From Microcaldota archaeon (GTDB taxonomy: Archaea > Micrarchaeota > Micrarchaeia > Micrarchaeales > CABMGC01), in NCBI GenBank assembly GCA_027334165.1, contig DAHWXM010000019.1:1-64000 (forward strand): a DNA stretch of 64,000 nt, read 5' to 3'. The notes below the pieces were generated by a model, which searched no databases, was not told the origin of the DNA, and saw nothing but the letters and a program-made list of their open reading frames with translations. Below, one piece after another: positions 35,707 to 44,671 of the stretch. The position numbers were made by a program, and so were the translations under genes. Every line of letters starts with the position of its first letter. The stretch's first letter is position 1.

Positions 35707-35792
35707 TGCAGGGGGAGAGATTTGAACTCTCGCATCCGATAAGGAAGCGGGTCCTAAGCCCGTCGCATTTGGCCAGGCTCTGCCACCCCTGC
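35707..35792 (-). tRNA. tRNA-Leu (anticodon UAG)
   Basis: On the minus strand an 86-base cloverleaf begins GCAGGGGTGGC and ends CCCCTGCA, with a 7-base-pair acceptor stem, D-arm AGCCTGGCCAA, anticodon loop CTTAGGA (anticodon TAG), a class II long variable arm (TCC-TTATC-GGA) and T-arm GAGAGTTCAAATCTCTC. No intron is seen. The 3' CCA is not encoded. It is divergent from serS and probably shares its TATA region. Confidence 0.93.
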
Positions 35793-35817
35793 AGCAGATA
35801 GCAATTTGCTGTTTAAG

Positions 35818-35827
35818 GTATTTATAC
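35818..35827. promoter_or_regulatory. Possible bidirectional TATA between tRNA-Leu and serS
   Basis: GTATTTATAC reads TATTTATA on one strand and TATAAATA on the other. It lies about 30 bases from the tRNA-Leu 5' end and about 31 bases from the serS ATG, so one element may serve both genes. Confidence 0.5.
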
Positions 35828-35853
35828 TTGCTTATGCAAGAATATGTGATGGG

Positions 35854-37152
35854 ATGATAACCACAAGATACGTAAGAGAACACGTAAAAGAGATAGAAGA
35901 ATCCATGGGCAAACGTCATTCGGATTATCCCATCTCAGAACTCATGGAACTTGATGAAAAAGGCAGGAGGGTAAACACTGAATTGCAGGAACTACGCGCC
36001 GAGAGGAACACCGGAAGCCTCGAAATAGCGAAGATGAAGAAAGAGGGTAAGGCAATCGATAAAGAAAAACTCGATGGACTTGCAAAAATCAAGGATGACA
36101 TAGAAAGGAAAGAGCAGGAGTTCGCAATGGATCAGGCGAGAATCGAGCACCTGCTCATGAACATGCCAAATACATTGCATCAGAGCGTTCCGTTCGGAAA
36201 AGACTCTGGTGAAAACGTTGAAATTAGGAAATGGGGCACGCCGCGGCGCAGTGCTTCCAAGAACCACGTAGACTTACTCAAAGACCTCGGACTGCTAGAC
36301 CTGGAGACCGCCGCAAAAGTTTCAGGGGCGCGGTTCTACTACCTGAAGGGCGACCTTGCGCTTCTCGAACAGGCCCTAATACGTTTCTCCATAGACATAA
36401 TGGTCAGTAAAGGATACGTGCTCGTATCACCGCCGCTGATGCTGAAAAAGAAGTACTATCAAGGAGCTACGGCGTTGGGTGATTTCGAGGAAGCGCTTTA
36501 CAGGGTGTCCGAACCTAGCGAGGTGCAGGGAGCATCTAACCTGGAAAGGATAGAGGATGAACTGTTCCTGATAAGCACATCGGAGCACCCCATGGCGGCA
36601 CTGGTCGCGGAAAATGTGTACTCCACCAGGGAACTTCCGATAAAGTATGTCGGAATAAGTCCATGCTTCAGGCGCGAGGCTGGCGCGCATGGAAAAGACA
36701 CAAAGGGTATATTCAGAGTGCACCAGTTCTACAAGGTAGAGCAATTCGTTGTGTCAAAACAGGAGGATTCATGGGCGCTTTTTGAGGACATGATGAAGAA
36801 CTCCGAGGAGATCTTCCAGAAGCTCGGTCTTCACTACAGGATAGTTAACATATGTACGGGAGACATAGGGATCGTTGCTGCGAAGAAGTACGATCTCGAG
36901 GTGTACATGCCTTCCAGTGGTGAATATCGCGAGCTCGTATCGTGCTCCAACTGCACAGACTGGCAGTCCCTAAGGCTGGACATAAAGTACGATGAGGGCG
37001 GCAAGCGCAGTTATGCGCACACACTCAACTCCACAGTAAGTGCGATTGAAAGGCTCATAGTGGCGATAGTCGAGAACTATTCGAACGACGACGGAAGCAT
37101 AACGGTGCCGGATGCTCTAGTCAAGTACATGGGCAAGAGCAAAATAGGCTGA
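35854..37152 (+). CDS. serS: Seryl-tRNA synthetase (common bacterial/eukaryal type)
   Basis: Class II synthetase of 432 residues with an N-terminal long antiparallel coiled coil that grips the long variable arm of tRNA-Ser (residues about 10-110) and a catalytic domain with motif 2 FRREAGAHGKDTKGIFRVHQF and motif 3 toward the C-terminus (KRSYAHTLNSTVSAIERLIVAIVE). It is the ordinary type, not the rare methanogen form. ATG 35854 (MITTRYVREH) matches the family start; a TATA element about 31 bases upstream implies an almost leaderless mRNA. prf1 follows after 12 bases, so the two translation genes are likely co-transcribed. Confidence 0.96.
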   Translation: MITTRYVREHVKEIEESMGKRHSDYPISELMELDEKGRRVNTELQELRAERNTGSLEIAKMKKEGKAIDKEKLDGLAKIKDDIERKEQEFAMDQARIEHLLMNMPNTLHQSVPFGKDSGENVEIRKWGTPRRSASKNHVDLLKDLGLLDLETAAKVSGARFYYLKGDLALLEQALIRFSIDIMVSKGYVLVSPPLMLKKKYYQGATALGDFEEALYRVSEPSEVQGASNLERIEDELFLISTSEHPMAALVAENVYSTRELPIKYVGISPCFRREAGAHGKDTKGIFRVHQFYKVEQFVVSKQEDSWALFEDMMKNSEEIFQKLGLHYRIVNICTGDIGIVAAKKYDLEVYMPSSGEYRELVSCSNCTDWQSLRLDIKYDEGGKRSYAHTLNSTVSAIERLIVAIVENYSNDDGSITVPDALVKYMGKSKIG

Positions 37153-37164
37153 CGGGGGAGTGGG

Positions 37165-38361
37165 ATGAAGAAGGAATATGACGTTATAAGGGATATAAAG
37201 CGTCTGCGTGGCGTACGTGGCTACGGTACCGAATTGATAAGTATATACGTGCCTGCAGGGTACCAGATAACAGAGGAGATATCAAGGCTTAGGCAGGAGC
37301 ATAGCGAATCGGGAAATATCAAGTCCAAATCGACCAGGACAAACGTACAGAGCGCCATTGACAAGATAATACAGTACCTCAGGCTGTTCAGGGAGACCCC
37401 GAAGAATGGATTGGTGGTATTCTGCGGCAACATATCGAAGAATGCCGGAAAAGTGGACATAGAGCTATTCTCGATAGAACCTCCCCTGCCACTCAAGGTT
37501 AACATCTACAGGTGCGATTCCACGTTTCTGCTTGGACCTATAGAGGAGATGGTCGGCTCGAAGGACATGTATGCACTTGTGGTAATGGATGGTAGAGAAG
37601 CCACAATAGCGACGCTGAAAGGTTCCCACATACAGGTCATAAAGAAACTGAATTCTATGGTGCACGCCAAGGTAAGAAAGGGTGGACAGTCTGCCGCAAG
37701 ATATGAGCGAGTTATAGAAGAGAGCATAGGGGAGTACTACACTCGTGTATCTGAAGTGGTAAACTCGACTTTCATGCAGAACCAATTCAAGCTAAAGGGG
37801 CTCATCGTGGGCGGGCCTGGACCCACAAAAGAAAACTTCGCGAAGTCAAACACGCTCAACTACCAGGTAAAGATACTTGGTGTGTACGATACGGGATACA
37901 CCGATGAATACGGACTGAGTGAGCTTGTTGAGAAGGCCGCAGACCTTCTCAAGGAGCAGGAAGCCTTCCAGGAAAGAAAGATCGTTGAGAGATTCAAGCA
38001 GGAGATCGTTAGAGGCGGACTTGCTGCGTATGGTTATGAGAATACGAAAAAAGCGCTGGAGAACAACCAGGTCAGCCTTCTCATACTGAACGATGAGCTC
38101 GAGATACACGAAGTCAAGTACAAGTGCAATTCCTGCAACCAGGTCTTCGACGCGGTTGAGATAGGGGAGGGCAGGAAGACAAAGCACGAATGCGGAGGTA
38201 ATCTCACAATAGTTGAGGAGCATGATGCACTTGGCGACCTGATAGACATTGCCGATAATGGAGGAGTCGAAACGGTGTTCATATCAAGCGAGAGCTCGTA
38301 CGGCAAAGAATTCCTTTTTGGCTTCAGCGGCATAGGGGTCTTGCTAAGGTATAAGAGTTAG
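37165..38361 (+). CDS. prf1: Peptide chain release factor aRF1
   Basis: Recognises stop codons and triggers peptide release. The 398 residues carry the N-terminal stop-reading NIKSKSTR motif near residue 51, the catalytic GGQSAARYER at about residue 172, and the C-terminal domain with a zinc-binding minidomain (KCNSCNQVFDAVE...KHECGGN). Length and layout match archaeal aRF1. GGGGGAGTG immediately upstream of ATG acts as ribosome-binding site, and the gene sits 12 bases after serS. Confidence 0.97.
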   Translation: MKKEYDVIRDIKRLRGVRGYGTELISIYVPAGYQITEEISRLRQEHSESGNIKSKSTRTNVQSAIDKIIQYLRLFRETPKNGLVVFCGNISKNAGKVDIELFSIEPPLPLKVNIYRCDSTFLLGPIEEMVGSKDMYALVVMDGREATIATLKGSHIQVIKKLNSMVHAKVRKGGQSAARYERVIEESIGEYYTRVSEVVNSTFMQNQFKLKGLIVGGPGPTKENFAKSNTLNYQVKILGVYDTGYTDEYGLSELVEKAADLLKEQEAFQERKIVERFKQEIVRGGLAAYGYENTKKALENNQVSLLILNDELEIHEVKYKCNSCNQVFDAVEIGEGRKTKHECGGNLTIVEEHDALGDLIDIADNGGVETVFISSESSYGKEFLFGFSGIGVLLRYKS

Positions 38362-38387
38362 CAAAGTAACAAGAAACCCGAGAAAGA

Positions 38388-38397
38388 TTTATAAATA
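38388..38397 (+). promoter_or_regulatory. TATA box of candidate small RNA
   Basis: TTTATAAATA is centred about 27 bases before the first base of the hairpin at 38419 and does not fit the lonB start, which has its own TATA box at 38573-38580. Confidence 0.5.
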
Positions 38398-38418
38398 TGA
38401 TTCATCTCATCTATTTTG

Positions 38419-38470
38419 GCGTTTAGAGCATATTCTATTTATCCTTCCCCACCCTCTAAACGCTTTTATC
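38419..38470 (+). ncRNA. Candidate hairpin small RNA upstream of lonB
   Basis: GCGTTTAGAG at 38419-38428 is perfectly complementary to CTCTAAACGC at 38454-38463, enclosing a 25-base pyrimidine-rich loop (CATATTCTATTTATCCTTCC...), and is followed directly by TTTT. The hairpin begins where a transcript from the TATA box at 38388-38397 should start. No ORF of note occupies the stretch. A stable small RNA of about 50 bases is a reasonable reading; a terminator or attenuator of prf1 is the alternative. No known family is recognised. Confidence 0.45.
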
Positions 38471-38518
38471 CTTCATTTCAGCAAATAAGTATTATCACTA
38501 ATACTCGCGATTTCTCAC

Positions 38519-38535
38519 GTTCCGGCATCCGGAAC
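38519..38535. promoter_or_regulatory. Perfect palindrome upstream of the lonB promoter
   Basis: GTTCCGG-CAT-CCGGAAC, a 7-base-pair inverted repeat with a 3-base spacer, lies about 37 bases upstream of the lonB TATA box (TTTATAAA, 38573-38580). It looks like a dimeric regulator site; a heat-shock regulator is an obvious guess given lonB, but no regulator is identified. Confidence 0.45.
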
Positions 38536-38572
38536 ACGCGCACCACAAACGGTGGCACGTTTCATGCCATGC

Positions 38573-38580
38573 TTTATAAA
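38573..38580 (+). promoter_or_regulatory. TATA box of lonB
   Basis: TTTATAAA centred about 27 bases before ATG 38604, indicating a leaderless lonB transcript. Confidence 0.6.
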
Positions 38581-38603
38581 GTTTTAAGTGAGATTGAATT
38601 ACC

Positions 38604-40568
38604 ATGAAAAAATTTGCGACCACAGAAGAGGTTAAGATTCCTGACAAGATCATTGACCAGGTGATAGGGCAGGAAAAGGCAGTCGCGATAATAAGGAAGG
38701 CGGCTAAGCAGCATAGGAACGTGCTGCTCATCGGAGAACCGGGCACGGGCAAGACGATGCTCGCACAGGCCATGGCGGAGCTGCTCCCCGCGGCCGATCT
38801 GGAAGACGTGCTAGTGTACAGGAACGCGAACGATGAGAACAAGCCACTGATCAAAAATGTCAAGACTTACCCAACTGCCCCTGACATGTCAAAACCGCTC
38901 CCAGATGGGCAGGGGAGGCAGATAATACAGAAGGAGAGGATAAAGAACAGACTTGATTACGGAAAGGGCAAGAATAACATAGCCCCCATAATAACTGTAA
39001 TACTTATAGCGCTGTTCGTGGTCTCACTGCTCGGTTTCTTCCAGGGATACCAGTTATTAATATTCGCAGCGGCGATACTTGCGGTAGCTCTGGTTGGTTC
39101 TGTCGCTCTCTTCGTGAGCGGGTTCAGGCGCGTAGGAGGCGTCCTCCCGGGAATGTTCGACTCCAGTGAGCCGAAGCTCATAATAGACAACACAGGCATG
39201 ACTCATGCGCCGTTCGTGGACGGAACGGGCAGCCGCGCGGGTGCGTTGTTCGGAGACGTTAGGCACGACCCACTGCAATCAGGAGGGTTGGGCACGCCGC
39301 CGCACCTTAGGGTAGAAGCCGGAGCAGTGCACAGATCAAACAAGGGCGTCCTTTTCATAGACGAAGTGGCAGACTTGGAGCCCAAATCCCAGCAAGAGTT
39401 GCTGACTGCAATGCAAGAGAAGAAATACCCTATAACAGGGCAGAGCGAAATGAGCTCTGGTGCCATAGTCAGAACAGAGCCGGTGCCATGCGATTTCCTA
39501 CTCGTTGCTGCAGGAAACCTTCAGGACATACAGAAGATGCACCCCGCACTCAGGTCAAGAATACGTGGATATGGATATGAAGTGTACATGGAATCCTCAA
39601 TGCCAGACACCGCAGAGAACAGGGACATGGTGATACGATTCATCTCGCAAGAGGTTAGAAAGGACAAAAAGATACCGAATTTCAATTACGATGCGTGCAT
39701 GGTAATAGTTGATGAGGCCAGGAGGCGCAGTGGAAGGAAGAATAGACTTACCCTGATATTAAGGGATCTTGGCGGTCTTATCCGCGCCGCGGGTGACATA
39801 GCAATAGAACGCAATGCAAAGTTTGTGACAGCGGATGACGTGATAAAGGCCTTATCACTGGCAAAGCCCATAGAGGCACAGTTTGTAGAGCAGTCGCTGG
39901 AGTACAGGAAGGACTACAAGATATTCAAGACAAAGGGCTTTGCGATAGGCAGGGTGAATGGCCTCGCAATAGTCGGTTCAACATATCTCTCTGCCGGGAT
40001 AGTGCTGCCGATAGTTGCGGAAGTCACGCCAGCAAGCTCAAAAACCGAGGGCAAGCTAATACCTACAGGAAAACTTGGCAAGATAGCAAAAGAGGCTGTG
40101 AAGAACATAAGCGCCATCATAAAGAGGCATATGAACAGGGACGTGACGCGTTACGACATCCACGTACAATTCCTGCAGACTTATGAAGGCGTTGAGGGAG
40201 ACAGCGCAAGCATTTCAGTTGCGGTGGCAGTCATATCGGCAATGGAGGGCATCCCGGTCAATCAGGACTTGGCAATGACGGGTTCGCTGTCGGTGAGGGG
40301 TGACGTGCTTCCCGTAGGAGGCGTAACAAACAAAATACTCGCTGCGATAGACGTTGGGATGAAGACCGTGCTGATACCAAGCACAAACATGAAGGACATA
40401 TTCATAGACAAGAAGCGGCTGAGCCATGTGCGCATAATACCGGTGAGCAACATAGCAGAGGTGCTGAAATACGCGCTAAAGCAGAGCCCGAGGCGCGACG
40501 CCATGATAAAGGAGTTGAGCAGTTACATAACGAGCGATTCGCGGGAGAGGAAGCCGTTAATAGTCTAA
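38604..40568 (+). CDS. lonB: Membrane-anchored archaeal Lon protease (LonB)
   Basis: ATP-dependent protease on the inner membrane face. The 654 residues have the AAA+ Walker [17 protein letters not shown] near residue 48, then an inserted pair of membrane helices ([18 protein letters not shown] and [20 protein letters not shown], residues about 128-172), Walker [16 protein letters not shown], and the C-terminal protease domain with the catalytic Ser in [10 protein letters not shown] (about 534) and Lys in [12 protein letters not shown] (about 576). This is the usual LonB design. Own leaderless promoter; top6A follows after 17 bases and may be co-transcribed. Confidence 0.96.
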   Translation: MKKFATTEEVKIPDKIIDQVIGQEKAVAIIRKAAKQHRNVLLIGEPGTGKTMLAQAMAELLPAADLEDVLVYRNANDENKPLIKNVKTYPTAPDMSKPLPDGQGRQIIQKERIKNRLDYGKGKNNIAPIITVILIALFVVSLLGFFQGYQLLIFAAAILAVALVGSVALFVSGFRRVGGVLPGMFDSSEPKLIIDNTGMTHAPFVDGTGSRAGALFGDVRHDPLQSGGLGTPPHLRVEAGAVHRSNKGVLFIDEVADLEPKSQQELLTAMQEKKYPITGQSEMSSGAIVRTEPVPCDFLLVAAGNLQDIQKMHPALRSRIRGYGYEVYMESSMPDTAENRDMVIRFISQEVRKDKKIPNFNYDACMVIVDEARRRSGRKNRLTLILRDLGGLIRAAGDIAIERNAKFVTADDVIKALSLAKPIEAQFVEQSLEYRKDYKIFKTKGFAIGRVNGLAIVGSTYLSAGIVLPIVAEVTPASSKTEGKLIPTGKLGKIAKEAVKNISAIIKRHMNRDVTRYDIHVQFLQTYEGVEGDSASISVAVAVISAMEGIPVNQDLAMTGSLSVRGDVLPVGGVTNKILAAIDVGMKTVLIPSTNMKDIFIDKKRLSHVRIIPVSNIAEVLKYALKQSPRRDAMIKELSSYITSDSRERKPLIV

Positions 40569-40585
40569 GACAGGTGTAAAGAGCC

Positions 40586-41689
40586 ATGGCAGCAAAAACT
40601 AATGATTCGACCAAGAAACTGGAGGGAATGGGAGCAGGCATAGTGTCAGACATAAAGAAAGGCAAGAATCCAACCTTTAGCACATTGGTCAGGGCGCGCT
40701 CAAACATAATCTTTGACCAAAAGGAGGGATATCTCAAACTAGGTAAGACGAGAGAGGAAAGGAGCTTCCTGAATTTCTCCCAGTCGAAGAGGTTCATGCA
40801 GACAGTAGCGATAGCATCGAAATGTCATAAGTTCGTGAAGGAGAACTTGCACACCACCATAAGGGGTCTGTTTTATCAGCTGAAGTATTCGCTTGGTGAC
40901 GACATAGATGAGAATATATTCAGCGAACAGTCGGAGTCCAATCCACTCATAGAAGACCTCGAAGTTGCCCTGGAAGTAAAGAGGGAGAACCTGAACTTGA
41001 ACGCAAATAGGAAAGGAGTACTTGCGGGAAACATGAAGGTCATGGACACGTTCGGCAATGAGAGGCTTGAGATAGACTGCAGCAAGCAGGGCAGGAGCGG
41101 CTGGGCCATCCCGAGCGACGTTGACAATGACATAGAATTTGTAGACGTAAAGGCAAAGTACGTGCTCGTAGTGGAAAAGGACGCGCTATGGCAGAGGCTT
41201 AACGAAGATGGGCTTTGGAAGAAGGAAAATTTCATACTTATAACACCGCAGGGGCAAGCGGCAAGAGGCACGCGAAGGCTCATACGCAAGCTCGCAGACA
41301 TGGGGCTTCCTGTATACGTATTCACAGACTCTGATGCCTGGGGATGGTACATATACTGGACGATAAAGACGGGCAGCATAAATCTTGCATACATAGGCAG
41401 CGATGTGGCTACACCGGAAGCGAAGTTCATCGGTGTCACAATGTCTGACCTTGACAAGTACGATTTCCTCAACAAGATGACCATAAACGCCAGCGAGGTT
41501 GACCTTAAGCGGGCACAGGAGATGCTAAATTACAACTGGATAAACAAGAGCAAGGAATGGGTAGCCGAGCTTGAGAGAATGATAAAGTCGAAGAAGAAGC
41601 TGGAGCAGGATGCGCTCCAGGGCCCAAGGCTCACGTTTGTAGACGATTACATAAAGGACAAGATAAAAAGACACGATTTCCTGCCTTGA
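40586..41689 (+). CDS. top6A: DNA topoisomerase VI subunit A (Spo11-like)
   Basis: DNA-cleaving subunit of the type IIB topoisomerase. The 367 residues include the catalytic tyrosine in TIRGLFYQLKY (about residue 97) and a Toprim domain with VVEKDALWQRL and FTDSDAWGWYIYWTI. Spo11/Top6A proteins usually have a D-X-D-P-(Y/W)-G motif; here it reads DSDAWG, with Ala for Pro, a mild departure. Length is normal. top6B, normally adjacent in archaea, is absent from both sides (lonB upstream, nth convergent downstream), so the subunit genes are split in this genome or B lies elsewhere. Confidence 0.93.
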   Translation: MAAKTNDSTKKLEGMGAGIVSDIKKGKNPTFSTLVRARSNIIFDQKEGYLKLGKTREERSFLNFSQSKRFMQTVAIASKCHKFVKENLHTTIRGLFYQLKYSLGDDIDENIFSEQSESNPLIEDLEVALEVKRENLNLNANRKGVLAGNMKVMDTFGNERLEIDCSKQGRSGWAIPSDVDNDIEFVDVKAKYVLVVEKDALWQRLNEDGLWKKENFILITPQGQAARGTRRLIRKLADMGLPVYVFTDSDAWGWYIYWTIKTGSINLAYIGSDVATPEAKFIGVTMSDLDKYDFLNKMTINASEVDLKRAQEMLNYNWINKSKEWVAELERMIKSKKKLEQDALQGPRLTFVDDYIKDKIKRHDFLP

Positions 41690-41694
41690 TGGAT

Positions 41695-42342
41695 CTACGC
41701 GCCCTTGTTGAGCAGACTACTCGGACATAAATCGCTTAGCGGGCATTCCGCGCATGCAGGAGTTCTCGCATGGCATACGTCCCTGCCTAGCGCTATGAAC
41801 AGATTGGATATTTCACCGCGTTTTTTCGTAGCGGCTATCCGCATGAGAGAGCACTCTACGGCGTGTGGGGCGCCGGATGGGCTAAGGCCCAACCGATGCG
41901 CGACCCTCGCGCAATGAGTATCGACGACTATGCCCTCGTTTATCCCGTACATCTCATTCAGCACGACGTTGCCGACCTTTCTTCCCACGCCGGGCAAGAC
42001 CATCATCTCGGCAAGTGTCCGCGGGACCTTTCCATCAAAAATTTCGACAAGCATCCTTGCTGACCTCCTCAAGTGCTTCGCTTTCGTCCGATAATAATTC
42101 AAACCGCCTAGATCCTTCTCCAGCTCAATAGGATCCGCATTTGCGTAATCTGAAAATGTCTTGTACTTCTTAAAAAGGCCGCGTGTAGCCGCATTCACTT
42201 GCTTGTCAGTGCATTGTGGCGAGAGAAGCACGGCAGTGAAAAGATCAGAAGCAGTGCGATGCTTCAGCTCGGTGTGTAGATTCCTCCCATAACGTCTTTC
42301 GAGCCTGCCGAGCACTGCGGATAACATCTTCTTCTTATTCAT
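41695..42342 (-). CDS. nth: Endonuclease III (DNA glycosylase/AP lyase)
   Basis: Removes oxidised pyrimidines and nicks the abasic site. The 215 residues have the helix-hairpin-helix LPGVGRKVGNVVLNE with the catalytic lysine, VVDTHCARVAHRLGL with the catalytic aspartate, and a C-terminal 4Fe-4S cluster loop CHARTPACAECPLSDLC. ATG 42342 is chosen over the track start at 42396 because it follows the stop of the pilus operon and has a TATA-like ATTAAAAACC about 27 bases upstream on the minus strand. It is a bifunctional glycosylase, in contrast to the second HhH-GPD gene at 52.8 kb. Confidence 0.95.
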   Translation of the reverse strand: MNKKKMLSAVLGRLERRYGRNLHTELKHRTASDLFTAVLLSPQCTDKQVNAATRGLFKKYKTFSDYANADPIELEKDLGGLNYYRTKAKHLRRSARMLVEIFDGKVPRTLAEMMVLPGVGRKVGNVVLNEMYGINEGIVVDTHCARVAHRLGLSPSGAPHAVECSLMRIAATKKRGEISNLFIALGRDVCHARTPACAECPLSDLCPSSLLNKGA

Positions 42343-42367
42343 GGGAATAGATTGCCCGTCTAGGTTT

Positions 42368-42655
42368 TTAATTCTTGATGGATAGATAGGTACCATAGCC
42401 GTCCGATAACACGTAATAATCTCCAGACTGGCGCATGTTTACCCCATCAAGCAGCGCGGCTTGTACGGCAAAAGGATAACAGGAAGGGGCCGTCTGGACA
42501 AGCCCCACGTACATACTAGATTTTATTGATGCTGATGCCTGTCCATAGTATATAAGATTGGATTGGAGCACGGACAGCGAAGAGAGGGCCGACGCCGTGT
42601 ATATAGAACCAGCAAGGACGGTTAGCATGATCGAAATACCATAAAATGACATCAT
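42368..42655 (-). CDS. Small pilin-like protein, last gene of the pilus operon
   Basis: A 95-residue protein with a hydrophobic N-terminal helix (MSFYGISIMLTVLAGSIYTASAL) and a short outer domain containing one cysteine (SCYPFAVQAALLDG). The N-terminus lacks the basic class III leader, so it may be a minor pseudopilin or a membrane-anchored accessory. Starts in an ATGA overlap with the gene before it. I recognise no family; the call rests on context and topology. Confidence 0.6.
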   Translation of the reverse strand: MMSFYGISIMLTVLAGSIYTASALSSLSVLQSNLIYYGQASASIKSSMYVGLVQTAPSCYPFAVQAALLDGVNMRQSGDYYVLSDGYGTYLSIKN

Positions 42656-43047
42656 GCACCAGCCTCGAGACAGAGAAACACGTATTTATTTCCAGCATGG
42701 AACGGGAAACATGAACCCATCCGGTTGGACAAAGATGCACCGATGCTACCCCCATTCACTGACACCAGCGACATGTTTTCAAATCCATAAATGCCAGCGT
42801 ATTCGTCAAGATAGTTGATTATGCACGACGAACCGTTTATTATGAATGACGAAATGCAAGTTTGCATCGAGGCGTTTTCGGTGGCTTGACGTACAAAATC
42901 GTAGGCCGTGTATGACCACATCAACTCCCTGTTTGAGGCAGAGAAGTTTGCAGTGTATCCTGAAATGCAGTAGGCGATTGTACACAGTAGCGATAACGAA
43001 AAGGATAGCGATAGGAGCGATTCGAAAGTAGCTAATTGTAACCGCAT
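42652..43047 (-). CDS. Pilin-like protein (class III-like N-terminus)
   Basis: 131 residues with a short leader MRLQLATFESLLSLSFSLSLL and one N-terminal membrane helix, followed by an outer domain with four cysteines (MQTCISSF, SSCIINY, SCFPFH, FLCLEAG) that could form two disulfides. The MRLQL start resembles that of a second gene in the operon at 44854. Lies 4 bases after the stop of the preceding large pilin-like gene. Function as a minor pilin is inferred from the operon. Confidence 0.65.
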   Translation of the reverse strand: MRLQLATFESLLSLSFSLSLLCTIAYCISGYTANFSASNRELMWSYTAYDFVRQATENASMQTCISSFIINGSSCIINYLDEYAGIYGFENMSLVSVNGGSIGASLSNRMGSCFPFHAGNKYVFLCLEAGA

Positions 43048-43051
43048 GCAT

Positions 43052-44332
43052 TCACGTTATTTCTATCTTTGAGCCGTTGTAATATACTGTAGAATCCACG
43101 CCATTACTGTCATTAAGCGATATCAGTATCACGAATGTGAATCTGACGTGTGGTGTGCAGATTATGGAATCATGGGACATGCGGCAGGAGTCGTTTGTTG
43201 GTTCTGCTGTGCGAATCATCACTGAGGAAGCATTTTCATAAGCTGCAATGGCCTGTTGGATCGCGGATTGTTCTGGTGAGGATATGTCTGTTTTGTTGTA
43301 ATACCATAGAAGATACTTAGCATTAGTCATAGCCCGCGAATATTCTACATACGAATTCGGATTCACATTAAGCATTGATCCAGAGTGCCAGAGCAGAGGG
43401 CCTTCTGCAGTCCCGGAATATGAGACATTCTGGATTGATGCCGTTCCGACAACCTCGTTTGCGGAGTACACGAAGTCTCTGCTCATGGAACTTATCACGG
43501 TGGAAAGCATTTCGCCATTCGGAGTTGTCAGGTTTATTGTGAACGAGTACGAATATCTTGGGGCATTTGCGGTATTTGTACCGACTTCCTGGAAGCTAGT
43601 GTTTTTTGGGGTTATGCAGAACGTCTCCGTCTGACTTCCGCCTCCGGTATAACAACCTGTAGAGAATATGTTGTACTCCCATGCATTATAAGTTCCGCAT
43701 TGTGAATTGATTCCGTACGGATTGCCCCAGAAGCCTATCTGTGTGCAATGGCCCCATTCGTTAAATTGTGATACATTTTCTGATGTGCTTTCGTTGTATA
43801 CTATGGATTCGCTGATATTCGATATGGTTGCGGAGTATTGAGAGTCAGAGTAGGCATAGGCTGCCGAAAGGGCGTCGGTGTAGGAATAATATGTGCCGTT
43901 GCGCTTTGTGCCTGCACAACGTATAGAATAGTTAATCGATGCATAGTCAATACCGGCTCTCGTGGGCATAAACCGAATTTCTGAGAGATACATGCCAGAA
44001 AAATTACCGTGTATGGAAGTCGTATTAAAAAGAATGGCACTTGACGATAGTGAGAAGTTCAACGAGCCAGAACCGCAGCCATACCCAAGCGCCTGTGCGA
44101 CCGCTTCCTTCCCCACAGAGGAGTTTAAAGGCATCGCAAAAGAGAATGATGGAGCATCAGTACTGTCATTAATCGGTACAATCTGTGTCGTGACGTATGA
44201 AAAATTTTCCGATGAAAATGTTGAATGCTCAAGGCTTATGCCCTTCGTGTACAGCGATATTGCGCTCAGGCTCAGAATGCTCACTGCAGATAGGATGAGC
44301 ATGAATTCTATACTCGTTTGGACACGCATCAT
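43052..44332 (-). CDS. Large pilin-like surface protein
   Basis: The largest secreted product of the operon, 426 residues. The N-terminus MMRVQTSIEFMLILSAVSILSLSAISLYTKGI has the class III layout with basic residue, conserved Glu and assembly helix. The rest is a Ser/Thr/Asn/Tyr-rich outer domain with several cysteines and many Asn-X-Ser/Thr sites, suited to glycosylation and possibly adhesion. ATG 44332 overlaps the previous stop as ATGA; the 16 extra codons in the track are unlikely. It could be a tip adhesin carried on the filament; no known domain is recognised. Confidence 0.7.
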   Translation of the reverse strand: MMRVQTSIEFMLILSAVSILSLSAISLYTKGISLEHSTFSSENFSYVTTQIVPINDSTDAPSFSFAMPLNSSVGKEAVAQALGYGCGSGSLNFSLSSSAILFNTTSIHGNFSGMYLSEIRFMPTRAGIDYASINYSIRCAGTKRNGTYYSYTDALSAAYAYSDSQYSATISNISESIVYNESTSENVSQFNEWGHCTQIGFWGNPYGINSQCGTYNAWEYNIFSTGCYTGGGSQTETFCITPKNTSFQEVGTNTANAPRYSYSFTINLTTPNGEMLSTVISSMSRDFVYSANEVVGTASIQNVSYSGTAEGPLLWHSGSMLNVNPNSYVEYSRAMTNAKYLLWYYNKTDISSPEQSAIQQAIAAYENASSVMIRTAEPTNDSCRMSHDSIICTPHVRFTFVILISLNDSNGVDSTVYYNGSKIEIT

Positions 44333-44655
44333 TTCAACACCATTACGTAGGATTTTCTGGATACTGTTATTATGCGGCATATCTTCCCGGGGCAGATCCC
44401 CACATCGTTTGCTCCGAAAAACAGGGCGGAGAAATTTCCTTGTTTGGCCATGGAGTTGGTAAACGTAGTAAATTCAGAGTAGTTCATTCCGGTGGCATAA
44501 CCTGTGGCAATAATTTTCTGGGAGTCTGCTGCGATGGCCAGAGCAGAGGCCTGCACGAGCGCTGCGTGCCGAATGTACTTCATGCCTGTGGTTCCCCCGA
44601 TAAGCAGCAGTAGTATTGCAAATAGGGTTAACGGCACACCGATTGCAAAGTCCAT
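44329..44655 (-). CDS. TadE-like or pilin-like membrane protein
   Basis: 108 residues from ATG 44655 with a single strong hydrophobic helix near the N-terminus (IGVPLTLFAILLLLIGGTTGM) followed by an Ala/Thr-rich helical region (IRHAALVQASALAIAADSQKI) and a C-terminal beta part with a CPGKIC motif. Topology resembles TadE-type pseudopilins but there is no clear family signature. Sixteen bases separate it from the gene upstream, and it overlaps the next gene by 4. Confidence 0.6.
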   Translation of the reverse strand: MDFAIGVPLTLFAILLLLIGGTTGMKYIRHAALVQASALAIAADSQKIIATGYATGMNYSEFTTFTNSMAKQGNFSALFFGANDVGICPGKICRIITVSRKSYVMVLK

Positions 44656-44671
44656 GTTTTGTATCAATGTA

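Noticed and set aside
40876-41484. 202-residue minus-strand ORF
   Set aside because: Antisense shadow of top6A.
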